The position numbers and the translations under genes were made by a program. This document shows positions 33,621 to 40,935 of a stretch of 64,000 nt of DNA, piece by piece. The notes under the pieces are model-generated. The model was not told the origin of the DNA. It ran no database searches and saw only the letters and a program-made list of their open reading frames with translations. The stretch comes from Phytoactinopolyspora halotolerans (GTDB lineage Bacteria; Actinomycetota; Actinomycetes; Jiangellales; Jiangellaceae): assembly GCF_010550675.1 (NCBI RefSeq), contig NZ_JAAGOA010000004.1, forward strand, positions 1-64,000. Reading direction: 5' to 3'. Positions within the stretch are counted from its first letter, which is position 1, and every line of letters starts with the position of its first letter.

Positions 33621-34325
33621 ATGACCACACAGATACCTGCCGACAGCCAGGCAGAGGAGAAAGAGCTGCTGGACCGCGACGACGCCGTCGACGACGACGT
33701 TGACGATGACGATGAGCTGCTCGGCGAGGTGAACCTGCCCGAGCAACGTGCCTCCGCGCGCGCCATGGGCTGGCTGCTCCTCATCGCCGGGATCATCGGG
33801 CTCGCCGGCTCCGCGGCGCTGGCCATCGAACGCATTCTCCTGCTGGAGGACCCCGGCCACACGCCGTCGTGCAGTTTCAACCCGATCGTCACCTGCGGCA
33901 CGGTGATGCAAAGCTGGCAAGGTGAGCTGTTCGGGTTCCCGAACCCGTTCCTCGGCGTGGCCACCTTCCCCGTGGTGATGACGTTCGGTGTGATGCTGCT
34001 CGCCGGTCTTCGCCCGCCGCGGTGGATGTGGCTGGCGTTCTGGGGCGGCACCGCGTTCGGCGCGGCCTTGGTCACCTGGCTGTTCACGCAGAGCGTCTAT
34101 GTGATCGGGGCGCTGTGCCCGTACTGCATGGTGGTCTGGGTCGCGATGATACCGACGTTCGTCTACACCACGGGGTACGTGCTCTCCGAGCGGCATCTGC
34201 CGGCACCAGCCGGCTTGCGCCGGGCCGTCGTGGAGAACCGTTCACTGATCACCATCGTGTGGTTGCTCGGTATCGCCATCTTCATCACCGTCGAGTTCTG
34301 GGACCGCTGGCACCTGGTCTTCTAG
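33621..34325 (+). CDS. Vitamin K epoxide reductase (VKOR) family protein
   Basis: A 234-residue membrane protein with a 45-residue acidic cytoplasmic N-terminus and four to five membrane helices. It has the quinone-reducing CPYC motif at residues 166-169 and the loop cysteines Cys84 and Cys92 (CSFNPIVTCG). Bacterial VKOR reoxidises DsbA-like thioredoxins and so drives disulfide formation in exported proteins. GGTGGA precedes the ATG. No DsbA-like partner is nearby. The gene is the first intact one to the right of the ruined exporter, so it marks the cluster border. Its TAG stop overlaps the stop of the opposite gene in a shared CTAG. Confidence 0.92.
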   Translation: MTTQIPADSQAEEKELLDRDDAVDDDVDDDDELLGEVNLPEQRASARAMGWLLLIAGIIGLAGSAALAIERILLLEDPGHTPSCSFNPIVTCGTVMQSWQGELFGFPNPFLGVATFPVVMTFGVMLLAGLRPPRWMWLAFWGGTAFGAALVTWLFTQSVYVIGALCPYCMVVWVAMIPTFVYTTGYVLSERHLPAPAGLRRAVVENRSLITIVWLLGIAIFITVEFWDRWHLVF

Positions 34326-35332
34326 CCGGCCCGGTCCGGCCATCGGATCTGTTCGATGAGATAACCGGACTCGGACGACCACCGTCGGACCCCAGCCTCG
34401 ACCTCGGCGCGCTGCCGCTCGGTGCGATGCGGTCTCTGGCCGGTGAGTTCGACTCGTGCGGCGAGTCGCTGCCCGGGCGGCAGTTCCGTCGCCGCGGCGT
34501 CGAGTTCGGCGTGTACCCGCTCGACAGCGGTATCGCTGTCGTCGTCGCCGCGCAGGTTCACCTGCAGCCGTGCCCAGCGGACCGTCGCGGTGAGCCGGTG
34601 CCGCATGTCCCGCACCTGTCCGCCCTCCACGGTGAACACCGTGGCACCCTTCGCCCCCTCTTCCTTCGGCTTACGTCCCTGCGTGTTGCCGGCGAACGCG
34701 ATCCATGACGGCGCGTCGCTGACGATCCTGCGGGCGTGCACATGTCCGAGCGCCCAGTAGTCGTACTCCAAGCGGAGCAGAGCGTCCACGGTCGTCGGAG
34801 CGCACGGTTTCGATCCCCGCCGGTGATCGAGGCTGGTGTGCTGGACGCCGATGTTGAACAGCCCTGGCACACGCGCCGGAAATGAGGAGGTCAGATCGTC
34901 GGGAACCACGGAGGCAGGCAGGCTCCGGCCGTGCACGGCCAGGCCGGCGTCGTCCAGAACCGCGGTCTGCCCGGCGTCGGCGTCGAACCAGACGACGTTA
35001 GGCGGCAGGCGACGCCCGTACGCCGTGAGGTCCCGCCGGATGCCGCATGCGGCGTCGTGGTTGCCGTCGATGGCCACGACGGTCACGCCGGCGTCGTACA
35101 GTGCGGCCGAGGCCTCCAGCACGAGTCGGGCGACGCCGTCGTCGTACCAATCGCGGTCGGCGATGTCGCCGGCGAGGATGAGCACGTCGGCCGTCTCATC
35201 GATGGTCACCGCGACCAGGCGAGCCAGCGCGTCGCGGGTCGGCCGGTGCCAGTCCTCGTCCGGGTAGTGCTGTGCCAGCCGTCGTAGGGGACTGTTGAGA
35301 TGCACGTCAGCCGCGTGAACGACAGTCGTCAC
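34322..35332 (-). CDS. SbcD/YhaO-like metallophosphoesterase (DNA repair nuclease)
   Basis: A 336-residue calcineurin-like phosphoesterase. The metal-binding motifs appear in order: DVHLNSP (D-x-H), LILAGDIADRD (GDxxD), DGNHDA (GNHD), then VQHTSLD and ALGHVHAR (GHxH). This is the Mre11/SbcD/YhaO pattern; length fits YhaO. The usual SMC-like ATPase partner (SbcC/YhaN) is not in the window. It is transcribed toward VKOR and away from leuS. Confidence 0.88.
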   Translation of the reverse strand: MTTVVHAADVHLNSPLRRLAQHYPDEDWHRPTRDALARLVAVTIDETADVLILAGDIADRDWYDDGVARLVLEASAALYDAGVTVVAIDGNHDAACGIRRDLTAYGRRLPPNVVWFDADAGQTAVLDDAGLAVHGRSLPASVVPDDLTSSFPARVPGLFNIGVQHTSLDHRRGSKPCAPTTVDALLRLEYDYWALGHVHARRIVSDAPSWIAFAGNTQGRKPKEEGAKGATVFTVEGGQVRDMRHRLTATVRWARLQVNLRGDDDSDTAVERVHAELDAAATELPPGQRLAARVELTGQRPHRTERQRAEVEAGVRRWSSESGYLIEQIRWPDRAG

Positions 35333-35384
35333 ATGTGCGAGGGTACGGGGTAGCGGCCGGAGCCGACAGCACGGAACCGACGTG

Positions 35385-35419
35385 TGTCGTCACCCGAAGC
35401 CGATGCGCTAACCTAGGCT
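35385..35419 (+). promoter_or_regulatory. Candidate promoter of the leuS leader transcript
   Basis: A TGTCGT (35385-35390) lies 18 bp before TAACCT (35409-35414); an overlapping TAGGCT (35414-35419) is the alternative -10. Transcription from either would begin at or just before the GTG of the leader peptide at 35422, so the leader may be leaderless in the sense of having no ribosome binding site. None is visible. Confidence 0.4.
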
Positions 35420-35421
35420 AC

Positions 35422-35457
35422 GTGCGAGGTCTGTTGCTCCTTATCAGGCCGCGCTGA
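35422..35457 (+). CDS. leuS leader peptide (MRGLLLLIRPR) with four tandem Leu codons
   Basis: An 11-codon frame, GTG to TGA, encodes MRGLLLLIRPR. The four Leu codons are all different (CTG TTG CTC CTT, 35431-35442). It is directly followed by a long hairpin and a terminator and then by leuS. This is the classical layout of ribosome-mediated attenuation: when leucyl-tRNA is short the ribosome stalls on the Leu codons and changes folding of the downstream RNA so that leuS is transcribed. The peptide itself needs no function. Confidence 0.8.
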   Translation: MRGLLLLIRPR

Positions 35458-35525
35458 CTTCAGGAACGGGTGCGTGGACGTGCCCGTGTCAGCGCGGCGG
35501 CCCCTCACGTGTTGAGGGGCTTTGT
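35448..35525 (+). terminator. Leucine attenuator: pause/protector hairpin and rho-independent terminator before leuS
   Basis: First hairpin: GCCGCGCTGAC (35448-35458) pairs perfectly with GTCAGCGCGGC (35487-35497), with an inner ACGGG/CCCGT stem (35465-35469 with 35482-35486). Terminator: GCCCCTCA (35499-35506), loop CGTGT, TGAGGGGC (35512-35519), then TTTGTT. The 5' arm of the first hairpin starts six bases after the last Leu codon and overlaps the end of the leader frame, so a stalled ribosome would cover it. Which alternative stem acts as antiterminator was not resolved by eye. Confidence 0.82.
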
Positions 35526-35596
35526 TATGTCTAGCGCATGTCTTGAGACACGGGGCCTCCGGCCCAGCGACAACAGACGATGAAGGAAGCCACGCC

Positions 35597-38503
35597 ATGA
35601 GTGAATCTGACATGAGCACGACGGCTGAGCGCGCCACCGTCCCGTCCGCCGACGGCGACGTGCCGTACCGCTACACCGCCGCGCTGGCCGGTGAGATCGA
35701 GAAGCGCTGGCAGGATTACTGGGACGCGGAGGGCACGTTCCACACGCCGAACCCGTCCGGTGCACTGGCCGAGCCGGACTGGGACGTGAGCTCGAAGAAG
35801 AAGTTCTTCCTGATGGACATGTTCCCGTACCCGTCCGGCGCCGGCCTGCACGTCGGTCATCCGCTGGGGTACATCGCCACCGATGTCACCGGACGGTTCC
35901 GCCGGATGTGCGGCGACAACGTTCTGCACGCCCTGGCCTACGACGCGTTCGGCCTGCCCGCCGAACAGTACGCGGTGCAGACCGGGCAGCATCCGCGCAA
36001 GACCACCGAAGAGAACATCACCACCATGCGGCGTCAGCTGCGCCGGCTGGGACTGGCGCACGACGGGCGCCGGACGTTCGCGACGATCGATCCCGGCTAC
36101 ATCAAATGGACGCAGTGGATCTTCCTGCAGATCTTCGAGTCGTGGTATGACACCGAGGCCGACGGCGGGCGGGGACGCGCACGGCCGATCGCGGACCTGG
36201 TGGCGGCCTACGAGTCGGGGGAGAGGGCCACTCCGGACGGTCGTGCCTGGGCCGACCTGGAGGAGGTCGAGCGGCGGCGGATCATCGACGGCCACCGCCT
36301 GGCCTACGTCTCCGAGTCGCCGGTGAACTGGTGTCCGGGGCTGGGCACGGTCCTGGCCAACGAGGAGGTCACCGCCGAGGGTCGCAGCGAGCGCGGCAAC
36401 TACCCGGTGTTCAAGCGGAACCTGCGGCAGTGGATGATGCGGATCACAGCCTACGCCGACCGGCTGGTGGATGACCTGGAGCGCATCGACTGGCCGGAGA
36501 AGGTCAAGACGATGCAGCGCAACTGGATCGGGCGGTCCACCGGTGCGAACGTGCGGTTCCCCACCGCCGCCGGTGACCTGGAGGTCTTCACCACCCGCCC
36601 GGACACCCTGTTCGGCGCCACCTTCATGGTGGTGGCTCCGGAGCATCCGCTGGTGGACGAGCTGACCGCCGTCGCCTGGCCGGAACAGACGGAGGACGCC
36701 TGGACCGGCGGGTACGGCAGCCCCGCCGAAGCAGTGACGGCATACCGGAAGCAGGCGGCCGCCAAGACCGAGGTGGAACGGCAGGTCGAGGGCAAGGACA
36801 AGACCGGCGTCTTCACCGGGTCGTTCGCCACCAACCCGACCAATGGTGAGCAGATACCGATCTTCATCGCCGATTACGTGCTGATGGGCTACGGTACCGG
36901 CGCGATCATGGCGGTACCCGGCCAGGATGAGCGGGACTGGGAGTTCGCCGAGCGTTTCCGGCTGCCGATCATCCGTACGGTCCAGCCGCCGGAGGGCTTC
37001 GACGGCAAGGCGTACGTGGGCGAAGGTCCGGCGATCAACTCGGCGGGCGACGGCGTATCGCTGAACGGCCTGGGCGTGGCGGAGGCCAAAGAGAAGATCA
37101 TCTCCTGGCTGGAGAGCGCCGGATACGGCGAGGGCACGGTCACCTATCGGCTTCGCGACTGGCTGTTCAGCCGCCAGCGGTACTGGGGCGAGCCGTTCCC
37201 GATCGTGTACGACGAGAACGATCTGCCGGTGGCGATCCCGCTGGAGCAGCTGCCGGTTCTGCTGCCGGAGGTCCCGGACTACTCGCCGAAGACGTACGAC
37301 GCGGACGCGGCGGACACCGAGCCGGAGCCGCCGCTGGCGCGGGTCCCGGAATGGGTCTACGTCGAGATGGACCTGGGCGACGGGCCGAAGCGCTACCGCC
37401 GGGACACCAACACCATGCCCAACTGGGCCGGGTCCTGCTGGTACCACATGCGGTATCTGGACCCCACCAACGACGAGAAGCTGGTGGACCCGGAGATCGA
37501 GCGCTACTGGATGGGTCCGCGGCCGGAACGCGGAGGCCCGAACGACCCGGGCGGTGTCGACCTGTACGTCGGCGGCGTCGAGCATGCGGTGCTGCACCTG
37601 CTGTATGCCCGGTTCTGGCAGAAGGTCCTGTTCGACCTGGGGCACGTCTCCAGCGACGAGCCGTACTACAAGCTGTTCAACCAGGGCTACATTCAGGCCT
37701 ACGCGTTCACCGACGCACGAGGGCAGTACGTGCCGGCGGACGAGGTGGTGGAGGAGCCGGCCGACTCGGGTCAGTTCTTCTGGAACGGTCAGCCGGTACA
37801 CCGCGAGTACGGCAAGATCGGCAAGAGCCTGAAGAACGCGGTCAGCCCGGATGAGATGTACGAGTCATACGGCGCGGACACCTTCCGGGTGTACGAGATG
37901 TCGATGGGTCCGCTGGAGCAGTCCAAACCGTGGGATACCCGGGCGGTCAGCGGTGCCCAGCGGTTCCTGCAGCGGCTGTGGCGAAACGTGATCTCCGAGG
38001 AGACAGGCGAGGTCGTCACGGTGGACGAACCCGCCGACGACGCGACGCGCCGGGTGCTGCACCAGACCATCGACGCGGTCCGCACGGACATGGCCGGGCT
38101 GCGATTCAACACGGCCATCTCCCGGATGATCGAGCTGAACAACCACCTGACCAAGCTGGACTCGGTGCCGCGCGAGGCGGTCGAGCCGCTGGTCCAGATG
38201 GTGGCCCCGATCGCGCCGCACATCGCGGAGGAGCTGTGGTCCCGGCTGGGGCACACGGAGACGCTGGCCTTCGCGCCGTTCCCGGAGCCCGATCCGGCCC
38301 TGCTGATCGCCGAGACGGTGACCTGCGTGGTGCAGGTCGCGGGGAAGGTGCGTGACCGGCTGGAGGTATCCCCGTCGGCGGATGACAGCACGCTGGAGGA
38401 GCTGGCTCTGGCGTCCGATGCCGTGCAGCGGGCGCTGGACGGCCGGGGTGTGCGCAAGGTGATCGTCCGGGCTCCGAAGCTGGTCAACGTCGTTCCGGCG
38501 TAG
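35597..38503 (+). CDS. leuS: Leucyl-tRNA synthetase
   Basis: A 968-residue class I aminoacyl-tRNA synthetase that charges tRNA-Leu. The HIGH motif is in [16 protein letters not shown] and the KMSKS motif is [15 protein letters not shown]. The CP1 editing domain with [19 protein letters not shown] and the tail after [10 protein letters not shown] are present, and length fits actinobacterial LeuRS. The ATG at 35597 has AAGGAAG seven bases upstream, while upstream in-frame sequence includes the attenuator, so longer starts are excluded. Expression is probably controlled by the leader peptide and terminator 70-175 bp upstream. Confidence 0.98.
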   Translation: MSESDMSTTAERATVPSADGDVPYRYTAALAGEIEKRWQDYWDAEGTFHTPNPSGALAEPDWDVSSKKKFFLMDMFPYPSGAGLHVGHPLGYIATDVTGRFRRMCGDNVLHALAYDAFGLPAEQYAVQTGQHPRKTTEENITTMRRQLRRLGLAHDGRRTFATIDPGYIKWTQWIFLQIFESWYDTEADGGRGRARPIADLVAAYESGERATPDGRAWADLEEVERRRIIDGHRLAYVSESPVNWCPGLGTVLANEEVTAEGRSERGNYPVFKRNLRQWMMRITAYADRLVDDLERIDWPEKVKTMQRNWIGRSTGANVRFPTAAGDLEVFTTRPDTLFGATFMVVAPEHPLVDELTAVAWPEQTEDAWTGGYGSPAEAVTAYRKQAAAKTEVERQVEGKDKTGVFTGSFATNPTNGEQIPIFIADYVLMGYGTGAIMAVPGQDERDWEFAERFRLPIIRTVQPPEGFDGKAYVGEGPAINSAGDGVSLNGLGVAEAKEKIISWLESAGYGEGTVTYRLRDWLFSRQRYWGEPFPIVYDENDLPVAIPLEQLPVLLPEVPDYSPKTYDADAADTEPEPPLARVPEWVYVEMDLGDGPKRYRRDTNTMPNWAGSCWYHMRYLDPTNDEKLVDPEIERYWMGPRPERGGPNDPGGVDLYVGGVEHAVLHLLYARFWQKVLFDLGHVSSDEPYYKLFNQGYIQAYAFTDARGQYVPADEVVEEPADSGQFFWNGQPVHREYGKIGKSLKNAVSPDEMYESYGADTFRVYEMSMGPLEQSKPWDTRAVSGAQRFLQRLWRNVISEETGEVVTVDEPADDATRRVLHQTIDAVRTDMAGLRFNTAISRMIELNNHLTKLDSVPREAVEPLVQMVAPIAPHIAEELWSRLGHTETLAFAPFPEPDPALLIAETVTCVVQVAGKVRDRLEVSPSADDSTLEELALASDAVQRALDGRGVRKVIVRAPKLVNVVPA

Positions 38504-38549
38504 CTGCCTCGTTGGTCTCGGGTCGCGGGTGTGTGAGGGGGCGGGTAAC

Positions 38550-38656
38550 GGTGGGGAGGGAGAGTTTCCCGTCCTCGCCCGCGGCCAGATCGTCGCGGGG
38601 CTCCTCACAGGCCGACGCCCGCGTCTACCCTGGACGAGAAACTCTCCCTCCCCACC
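38550..38656. repeat. 18-bp perfect inverted repeat around a 71-bp centre, downstream of leuS
   Basis: GGTGGGGAGGGAGAGTTT (38550-38567) and its exact reverse complement (38639-38656) flank 71 bp in the leuS-degV gap. The arms are purine/pyrimidine-biased and the pairing can be extended outward poorly but inward by a few bases with one mismatch. No run of T follows, so it is not a standard terminator. It could be a small non-autonomous element, a REP-like sequence or an mRNA-stabilising fold. Confidence 0.75.
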
Positions 38657-38693
38657 TTCTCTGGTCACCCGGGGAGACTCTGGAGGCGGCCGG

Positions 38694-39584
38694 ATGGACG
38701 TGACGGCGGAGCAGACTCGGCGAGCTCAGAGCGCGCCGGGCGTTGGCCGGGTGCGCATCGTGACCGACTCGACGGCGTACCTGCCGGCGAAGCTGGTGGC
38801 CGAGCACGGCATCGAGGTGGTGCCGCTGCAGGTGGTCATCGCCGGTAGGGCGAAGAACGAGGACGGCGACGTCGGTCCGCGCGAGGTCGCCGCGGCGCTG
38901 CGCCGCCATGAGCAGGTGAGCACCTCGAGGCCCAGTCCGGAGGCGTTCCGGCGGGCGTACCAGGCAGCGTCCGCGGAGGGCGCCACTCATGTGGTGTCGG
39001 TGCATCTGTCGAGCCGGCTTTCTGGCACGGTGGACGCCGCACGGCTTGCCGCAGCGGATGCCCCGATTCCGGTTCAGGTGGTCGACTCACGGTCGGTCGG
39101 CATGGGGTTGGGATTCGCCGCGCTGGCGGCCGCACGTTCGGCTGAACGCGGCGACTCGGCGGAGCGGGTCGCCGCGTCGGCGACGGAACATGCTGCCTCG
39201 TCGTCGGTGTTCTTCTACGTGGACACGCTCGAGTATCTGCGCCGCGGTGGGCGGATCGGGGCCGCCTCGGCGATGTTCGGTACGGCTCTCGCGATCAAGC
39301 CGCTGCTGCACCTGGTGAACGGTGGTATCGCACCGCTGGAGAAGGTGCGAACCGGCGCCCGGGCGGTGGCGCGGCTGGAGGATCTGACGCTGGAACGCGC
39401 CGGCCGGTCGCATGTGGACATCGCGGTGCATCACCTCGACAACGCCGTGCGTGCGGAACAGCTGGCGAACCGGCTGGCCGACCACCTGCCGCGGCTGGGA
39501 GAGATGGTGGTGGCCGAGGTCGGCGCGGTGATCGGCGCACATGCCGGTCCGGGAATGCTCGCCGTCGTGATCAGCCCTCGGTGA
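38694..39584 (+). CDS. DegV family fatty-acid-binding protein
   Basis: A 296-residue protein of the DegV/FakB family, which binds a fatty acid for phosphorylation by a fatty acid kinase. Signature stretches are VRIVTDSTAYLPAKLVAEHG, STSRPSPEAFRRAY, VHLSSRLSGTVDAARLAA (Ser contacts to the carboxylate) and DTLEYLRRGGRIG. The ATG at 38694 is chosen because GGAGG lies seven bases upstream and the protein then starts near the family norm. Longer in-frame starts would run through the inverted repeat. DegV directly before comEA is a common actinobacterial arrangement. Confidence 0.93.
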   Translation: MDVTAEQTRRAQSAPGVGRVRIVTDSTAYLPAKLVAEHGIEVVPLQVVIAGRAKNEDGDVGPREVAAALRRHEQVSTSRPSPEAFRRAYQAASAEGATHVVSVHLSSRLSGTVDAARLAAADAPIPVQVVDSRSVGMGLGFAALAAARSAERGDSAERVAASATEHAASSSVFFYVDTLEYLRRGGRIGAASAMFGTALAIKPLLHLVNGGIAPLEKVRTGARAVARLEDLTLERAGRSHVDIAVHHLDNAVRAEQLANRLADHLPRLGEMVVAEVGAVIGAHAGPGMLAVVISPR

Positions 39585-39687
39585 CGCGTCGCCGGCTCAG
39601 GTGACGTATCGCATGCGGAGCCGTCGATCCTCGTCGGGCTTCGGCGGTGTGAAGTGATCGTGTCGTCACGCGAGTGAGCGGCCGGGA

Positions 39688-39737
39688 CTATCCACAGGTT
39701 TATCGCAGGTGCGTCCTGGATGGACATGTTATCCACA
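39688..39737. promoter_or_regulatory. Two DnaA boxes upstream of comEA
   Basis: TTATCCACA at 39729-39737 is a perfect consensus DnaA box, and CTATCCACA at 39688-39696 differs at one position. Both have the same orientation and are 41 bp apart, in the 205-bp gap before comEA. They could let DnaA control the comEA-comEC-holA transcript, or titrate DnaA. There is no sign of a replication origin. Confidence 0.55.
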
Positions 39738-39789
39738 GATTCCGCATGCCTCTTTAAGTGCGCGCCTGTTGCTGCCTACATTCGTTCGC

Positions 39790-40935
39790 ATGTCTTTGCC
39801 TGTACGCCGACGCTCCGCCGACGAGTACCTCACTCACGTCGTCCGCGAGCGTCTTGCACATCTCGGAAGCGCGCCTGCGACGGAGGCCGCCGAGGCGTCG
39901 GCGATGCTGCCCCGCCAGGGCAAGCCGTTGCTGCGTGACTCGGATCGTCCTATCGGCGGCTGGGTTCCGCGCGTGCCGGACCGGGCGCGCGCGTGGTCGG
40001 AGGCGGCCGAGCAGGACGAAGGTGAACGGGAAGGGGACCCGGAGCCGGAGGAGGGCGGTGATCGGCGAGTCTCCGGTGGCGAGACATCGGCGGCCGTGGC
40101 CGATCGGACGCCTCTGGTGGTGCGCAGCGCGTGGGATAGCCTCTCGTCGCGCCTGGCGCGGTTCCAGGTGGAGTTCGGCCGGGGGCAGGTGCTGGTGGTC
40201 ATCATCGTGGTGGCAGTCGGCTTGGCCATCGCCGCGGTGGTATACGGGCTGGGGCGTCCGACTGTGCAGCCGGTCGACGCCGAGTTGGCGCCCTCACACC
40301 AGCAGGCTGAGGACGGGCTGGAGGACAACGGAGGAAGTGAGCCGGACGGGCGAGCGCTGGACGGGCACGACGGGATCGGGCTCGCTACGGAGGCAGACGG
40401 TCCTCCGGCCGAAGGCGACCACGAGGCAAGCGCCGGCGGCGGCCAGGCGGACGGTGCTGCCGGTTCGGCGCCCGGTCGCGACACGCTCGTCGTGCACGTC
40501 GCCGGCAAGGTCGCGGACCCCGGCGTGGTCACGCTTCCGGCGGGGTCGCGAGTCGTGGATGCGATCGAGGCGGCCGGCGGAGCCGACGACGGCGTAGATC
40601 TGACGCCGCTCAACCTTGCCCGGGTGCTCAGTGACGGCGAGCAGGTGCTGGTCGGTGTCGATCCGCCGCCGGGTGGAGAGGCCGCGGGATCGGGGTTGGT
40701 CGGAGATCGGCTCGGGCCCGACGGCTCCGCACCCGAGCAGCCAGGCCCGATCAGCCTCAACACGGCGACCGCGGAACAGCTGCAGGAGTTGCCCGGTATC
40801 GGCCCGGCATTGTCGCAACGGATCATCGACTGGCGGGAGCAGAACGGTCGGTTCAGTAGCGCGGAGGAACTGCTCGAGGTTTCCGGAATCGGTCCCAGCA
40901 CGTTCGAGGACATCGCGCCCTTGGTGGCGCCATGA
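39790..40935 (+). CDS. comEA: ComEA-like DNA-binding competence/helix-hairpin-helix protein
   Basis: A 381-residue membrane-anchored protein. After a ~140-residue cytoplasmic, charged N-terminus comes one membrane helix (VLVVIIVVAVGLAIAAVVYG). An acidic Gly-rich linker, an SLBB domain (VVHVAGKVADPGVVTLPAGS) and two C-terminal helix-hairpin-helix motifs (LQELPGIGPALSQRI and LLEVSGIGPSTFEDI) follow. ComEA binds double-stranded DNA outside the membrane for uptake. The ATG at 39790 gives the first plausible start. Its stop overlaps comEC (ATGA). Confidence 0.93.
   Translation: MSLPVRRRSADEYLTHVVRERLAHLGSAPATEAAEASAMLPRQGKPLLRDSDRPIGGWVPRVPDRARAWSEAAEQDEGEREGDPEPEEGGDRRVSGGETSAAVADRTPLVVRSAWDSLSSRLARFQVEFGRGQVLVVIIVVAVGLAIAAVVYGLGRPTVQPVDAELAPSHQQAEDGLEDNGGSEPDGRALDGHDGIGLATEADGPPAEGDHEASAGGGQADGAAGSAPGRDTLVVHVAGKVADPGVVTLPAGSRVVDAIEAAGGADDGVDLTPLNLARVLSDGEQVLVGVDPPPGGEAAGSGLVGDRLGPDGSAPEQPGPISLNTATAEQLQELPGIGPALSQRIIDWREQNGRFSSAEELLEVSGIGPSTFEDIAPLVAP

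Noticed and set aside
35531-37801. 756-codon minus-strand frame inside leuS
   Set aside because: Complete overlap with leuS on the other strand and Arg/Val/His-rich composition; a shadow of the synthetase gene.
39600-39789. DnaA boxes considered as part of a replication origin
   Set aside because: Only two boxes, no dnaA/dnaN/rpmH neighbours and no AT-rich unwinding region.
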